Shown piece by piece: positions 60,587 through 64,000 of a stretch of DNA of 64,000 nt. The first letter of the stretch is position 1. Each line of letters opens with the position of its first letter. The notes below the pieces were generated by a model. That model made no database searches and was not told the DNA's origin. It saw only the letters and a list, made by a program, of their open reading frames with translations. The DNA is from Chloroflexota bacterium (GTDB lineage: Bacteria; Chloroflexota; Anaerolineae; Anaerolineales; Villigracilaceae): NCBI GenBank assembly GCA_016234495.1, contig JACRBI010000054.1:336967-400966 (forward strand). Direction: 5' to 3'. Both the position numbers and the translations under genes were made by a program.

Positions 60587-60608
60587 AAAATAAAGAAGTG
60601 AGTATAAT
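60581..60608 (+). promoter_or_regulatory. Promoter of the SufR-like regulator
   Basis: TTTGCA (60581-60586), 16-bp spacer, perfect TATAAT (60603-60608). Confidence 0.6.
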
Positions 60609-60689
60609 CACGGCGGATGGATGACAATCCCGCCTCTTTTCTAGCTGATGGTTGATTCTGCTTTATTGGCAATTTCTACCCGTTAGCAC

Positions 60690-60711
60690 GCACGGCGATG
60701 AACCGCCGTGC
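60690..60711. repeat. GCACGGCG-ATGAAC-CGCCGTGC hairpin
   Basis: 8-bp perfect stem; the first ATG of the regulator frame lies in its loop. It may be a dispersed repeat, favouring the start at 60767. Confidence 0.6.
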
Positions 60712-61351
60712 TAAACATACAAAGCCTGCTACCCTAAAGAGTGCTTCGCAAAAGCGGACTAAAAAAATGCTCACCGCCCGCCAAAAAATCCTTGCTCACC
60801 TGAAAAAGACTCGCGCCGCATCTGCGCGGGAAATTGCGCGCGCCTTGAAAATGTCCGCGCCGAATGTGCGGCATCATCTGTCGGTGCTGTGTTCGGATGG
60901 GCGGGTGGAACTTTCGGCTTTGCATAACCGCGAGGGACGCGGGCGGCCGGAGAAGCTGTACTCGCTGTCGCAGGCGGCGCTGGGAGATAACCTGGCAGTG
61001 TTGGCGGATGCGTTGTTGGCGGAAGAAAGTCTAAGGTCAAAAGTTGAAAGTCTGGCGCGGCGGCTGCTAGACCCAACCCAATTTACTCATTTGCCAATTA
61101 CCAAGCGCTTGCCTTTGCTAATCGAAAAATTGAACGAGATGCATTATCAGGCGCGCTGGGAAGCCGGGGCGGAAGGTCCGCGGATTATTTTTGGACGCTG
61201 CCCGTTGGCAAAGATAATTGATAAACACCCAGAACTGTGCAAAATTGATTCAGCCATGCTGGAAATTTCATTGGGCAGACCTATTGCGCAATTTACAAAA
61301 AACGATACAAGCGCGCGCGGATACTGTCCATTCGTGTTTCGAGTTGGGTGA
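60698..61351 (+). CDS. SufR/ArsR-like Fe-S-sensing transcriptional regulator
   Basis: 217 residues (194 from the alternative ATG 60767, where homology starts). Winged helix (LTARQKILAHLKKTRAASAREIARALKMSAPNVRHHLSVL, RGRPEKLYSLS). The C-terminal cysteines follow the SufR pattern C-x12-C-x13-C-x14-C: C-x12-C (CPLAKIIDKHPELC) and the last Cys x28 later are present, but the third Cys is Pro. So three of four ligands, and cluster binding may differ. It faces the iscX-nuo operon, suggesting Fe-S-dependent control. Confidence 0.78.
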   Translation: MNRRAKHTKPATLKSASQKRTKKMLTARQKILAHLKKTRAASAREIARALKMSAPNVRHHLSVLCSDGRVELSALHNREGRGRPEKLYSLSQAALGDNLAVLADALLAEESLRSKVESLARRLLDPTQFTHLPITKRLPLLIEKLNEMHYQARWEAGAEGPRIIFGRCPLAKIIDKHPELCKIDSAMLEISLGRPIAQFTKNDTSARGYCPFVFRVG

Positions 61352-61369
61352 AAAAGACCTCGAAATTAA

Positions 61370-61402
61370 AAACCTCCGAGATTTTAAAAATCTCGGAGGT
61401 TT
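61370..61402. terminator. Bidirectional terminator
   Basis: AAACCTCCGAGATTTT pairs with AAAATCTCGGAGGTTT. Separates convergent regulator and dCMP deaminase genes. Confidence 0.85.
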
Positions 61403-61405
61403 GAG

Positions 61406-61834
61406 TTAAGGCGTAAATTCTTTTTGCACAACCTCAATATCTGCGGCCTTTAGAAAATTCATTGCGTTTTCATCGGTGCGATAAGCGGTGCTGTAGACGA
61501 TGCGCGAGATGCCGGCGTTGATCAGCACCTTGGTGCAGTTGATGCACGGCAGATGGGTCACATAACAGGTGGAGCCTTTGGTTGAGACTCCATGCAGCGC
61601 AGCCTGGATGATGGCATTCGTTTCCGCGTGAATCGTGCGGACGCAATGACCGTCCACCATGAGGTGACCAGCCTCGTCGCAGTGATCCTGCCCGGCGGGA
61701 GAGCCATTGAAGCCGGTGGTGAGGATGCGCTTGTCGAGTACGATCACACTGCCGACGAAGGCGCGGTCACAGGTGCTGCGCTCTGAGACAGCGTAGGCGA
61801 TCTTCATGAAATAGGAATCCCAATCTGGGCGCAT
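61406..61834 (-). CDS. dCMP (deoxycytidylate) deaminase, ComEB-type
   Basis: 142 residues. Zinc motifs HAETNAIIQAA and LPCINCTKVLI with TTGFNGSPAGQDHC loop typical of dCMP deaminases (CTTTG..). Makes dUMP for thymidylate synthesis, a link to the thymidine salvage and uracil repair genes elsewhere. Start ATG 61834. Confidence 0.92.
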   Translation of the reverse strand: MRPDWDSYFMKIAYAVSERSTCDRAFVGSVIVLDKRILTTGFNGSPAGQDHCDEAGHLMVDGHCVRTIHAETNAIIQAALHGVSTKGSTCYVTHLPCINCTKVLINAGISRIVYSTAYRTDENAMNFLKAADIEVVQKEFTP

Positions 61835-61856
61835 GGTTTCTCCGTACAGATTTTTA

Positions 61857-61925
61857 CCACAGAGACCACAAAGAGCACGGAGAAAAACCTTTAAATATCT
61901 CTGTGAACTCTGTGTTCTCTGTGGT
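61857..61925. repeat. ACCACAGAGACCACAAAGAGCAC inverted repeat
   Basis: ACCACAGAGACCACAAAGAGCA / GAACTCTGTGTTCTCTGTGGT: near-perfect ends, best copy of the family. Confidence 0.75.
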
Positions 61926-61937
61926 GAACGCTTTTGT

Positions 61938-63780
<1,843 letters not shown>

Positions 63781-63799
63781 AATAGGAGTCCTCCGAAAA

Positions 63800-63872
63800 A
63801 TAGGTTTAGGGATTAGGTAATTAGGAATTAGGGATTGTTGGCGTAATAGACAAGCCTAATTTGGTAATGGGT
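63800..63872. repeat. GTTTAGGGATTAGGTAATTAGG repeat
   Basis: Same word family as 48345-48410; precedes glmS. Confidence 0.55.
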
Positions 63873-63897
63873 TTGCGTAAATGATGCCAGCCATCTA

Positions 63898-63972
63898 TCA
63901 CCGCAGAGGCGCGGAGTTCGCAGAGATTTTCAAGGGGATTTCTCCGCGTTCTCTGCGTCTCGGCGGTAAAAA
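63898..63972. repeat. CACCGCAGAGGCGCGGAGTTCGC / GCGTCTCGGCGGT repeat
   Basis: Inverted ends ACCGCAGAGGCG / CTCGGCGGT. GC-rich version of the ACCACAGAG family. The remaining sequence to 64000 shows no gene. Confidence 0.6.
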
Positions 63973-64000
63973 AATATTCGATTTCATTTAGTCAAGCCCA

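Noticed and set aside
60490..60672. N-terminal extension of IscX
   Set aside because: Repeat-derived and contains the promoter.
63781..64000. glmS ribozyme
   Set aside because: No conserved core; the region holds only repeats.

Overview
The window looks like chromosomal DNA of a free-living bacterium with roughly 50-55% G+C. The best guess is Chloroflexota, class Anaerolineae. This is inferred from the gene complement: a TPR protein carrying a long array of P-[D/E]-W-L motifs, fused NuoCD, archaeal/eukaryotic-type ProRS, polyphosphate glucokinase, a formiminotransferase-cyclodeaminase fusion, RicT/PSP1, and lipoproteins with Thr/Pro linkers. No rRNA, tRNA, CRISPR or phage genes were seen. 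There is one intact IS5-type element.

Layout. 1-9.4 kb: a metallo-beta-lactamase RNase-like gene (cut by the left edge), queA, a compact three-gene operon (family-5 uracil-DNA glycosylase, a peroxiredoxin with an in-frame UGA at its peroxidatic position, and a peptidase-like protein with a CysRS-like tail), pyrimidine-nucleoside phosphorylase, the PDWL-repeat TPR protein and ndk. 9.4-13 kb: rsfS-thpR-receiver operon, an ECF sigma factor with a zinc-type anti-sigma factor, and small proteins of unknown role. 13-21 kb: a minus-strand respiratory operon (small TM protein, CuA subunit II, haem-copper subunit I, SafE-like protein, CcoI-like copper ATPase, and a cytochrome b / 2x[4Fe-4S] fusion). 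Subunit I lacks the cross-linked Tyr of oxygen reductases, so NO reduction is a serious alternative to O2 reduction. 21-33.6 kb: ppgK, mgsA, a c-di-GMP synthesis/breakdown pair, FTCD, acetyl-CoA synthetase, an FAD oxidoreductase and a HEAT-hydrolase fusion. 33.6-41.5 kb: proS, LOG and MazG genes preceded by a candidate structured RNA/attenuator, then CCA-adding enzyme, IMPase-like phosphatase, a DUF2726 protein and a GbsR/MarR-type regulator with a perfect 22-bp palindrome. 41.6-46.3 kb: the IS, two lipoprotein/secreted proteins, feoAB. 46.3-56 kb: M20 amidohydrolase, PIG-L deacetylase, ricT, a MacAB-like efflux system with its two-component system, and a frameshifted AT-rich lipoprotein next to a decayed histidine-kinase tail. 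56-64 kb: Mrp, NuoI, NuoCD, NuoB and IscX in one minus-strand operon, divergent from a SufR-like Fe-S regulator; then dCMP deaminase and glmS.

Three themes connect the genes: redox/Fe-S/copper respiration (the haem-copper operon, nuo-iscX-mrp, feoAB), nucleotide and RNA maintenance, and signalling. Almost every intergenic gap is filled by a few degenerate repeat families (ACCACAGAG-like, GTTTGAAGGTTTG-like, GACGATGGACGG-like, ATTAGGGATTAGG-like). Copies of the same words also lie in frame inside queA, the copper ATPase and FTCD, and they form the C-terminal codons of other genes.

The most interesting signals are the probable selenocysteine peroxiredoxin, the atypical haem-copper operon with its cytochrome b-ferredoxin fusion, and the kissing-loop RNA upstream of mazG-log-proS. 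No similarity search or folding program was available; family names come from motif recognition.
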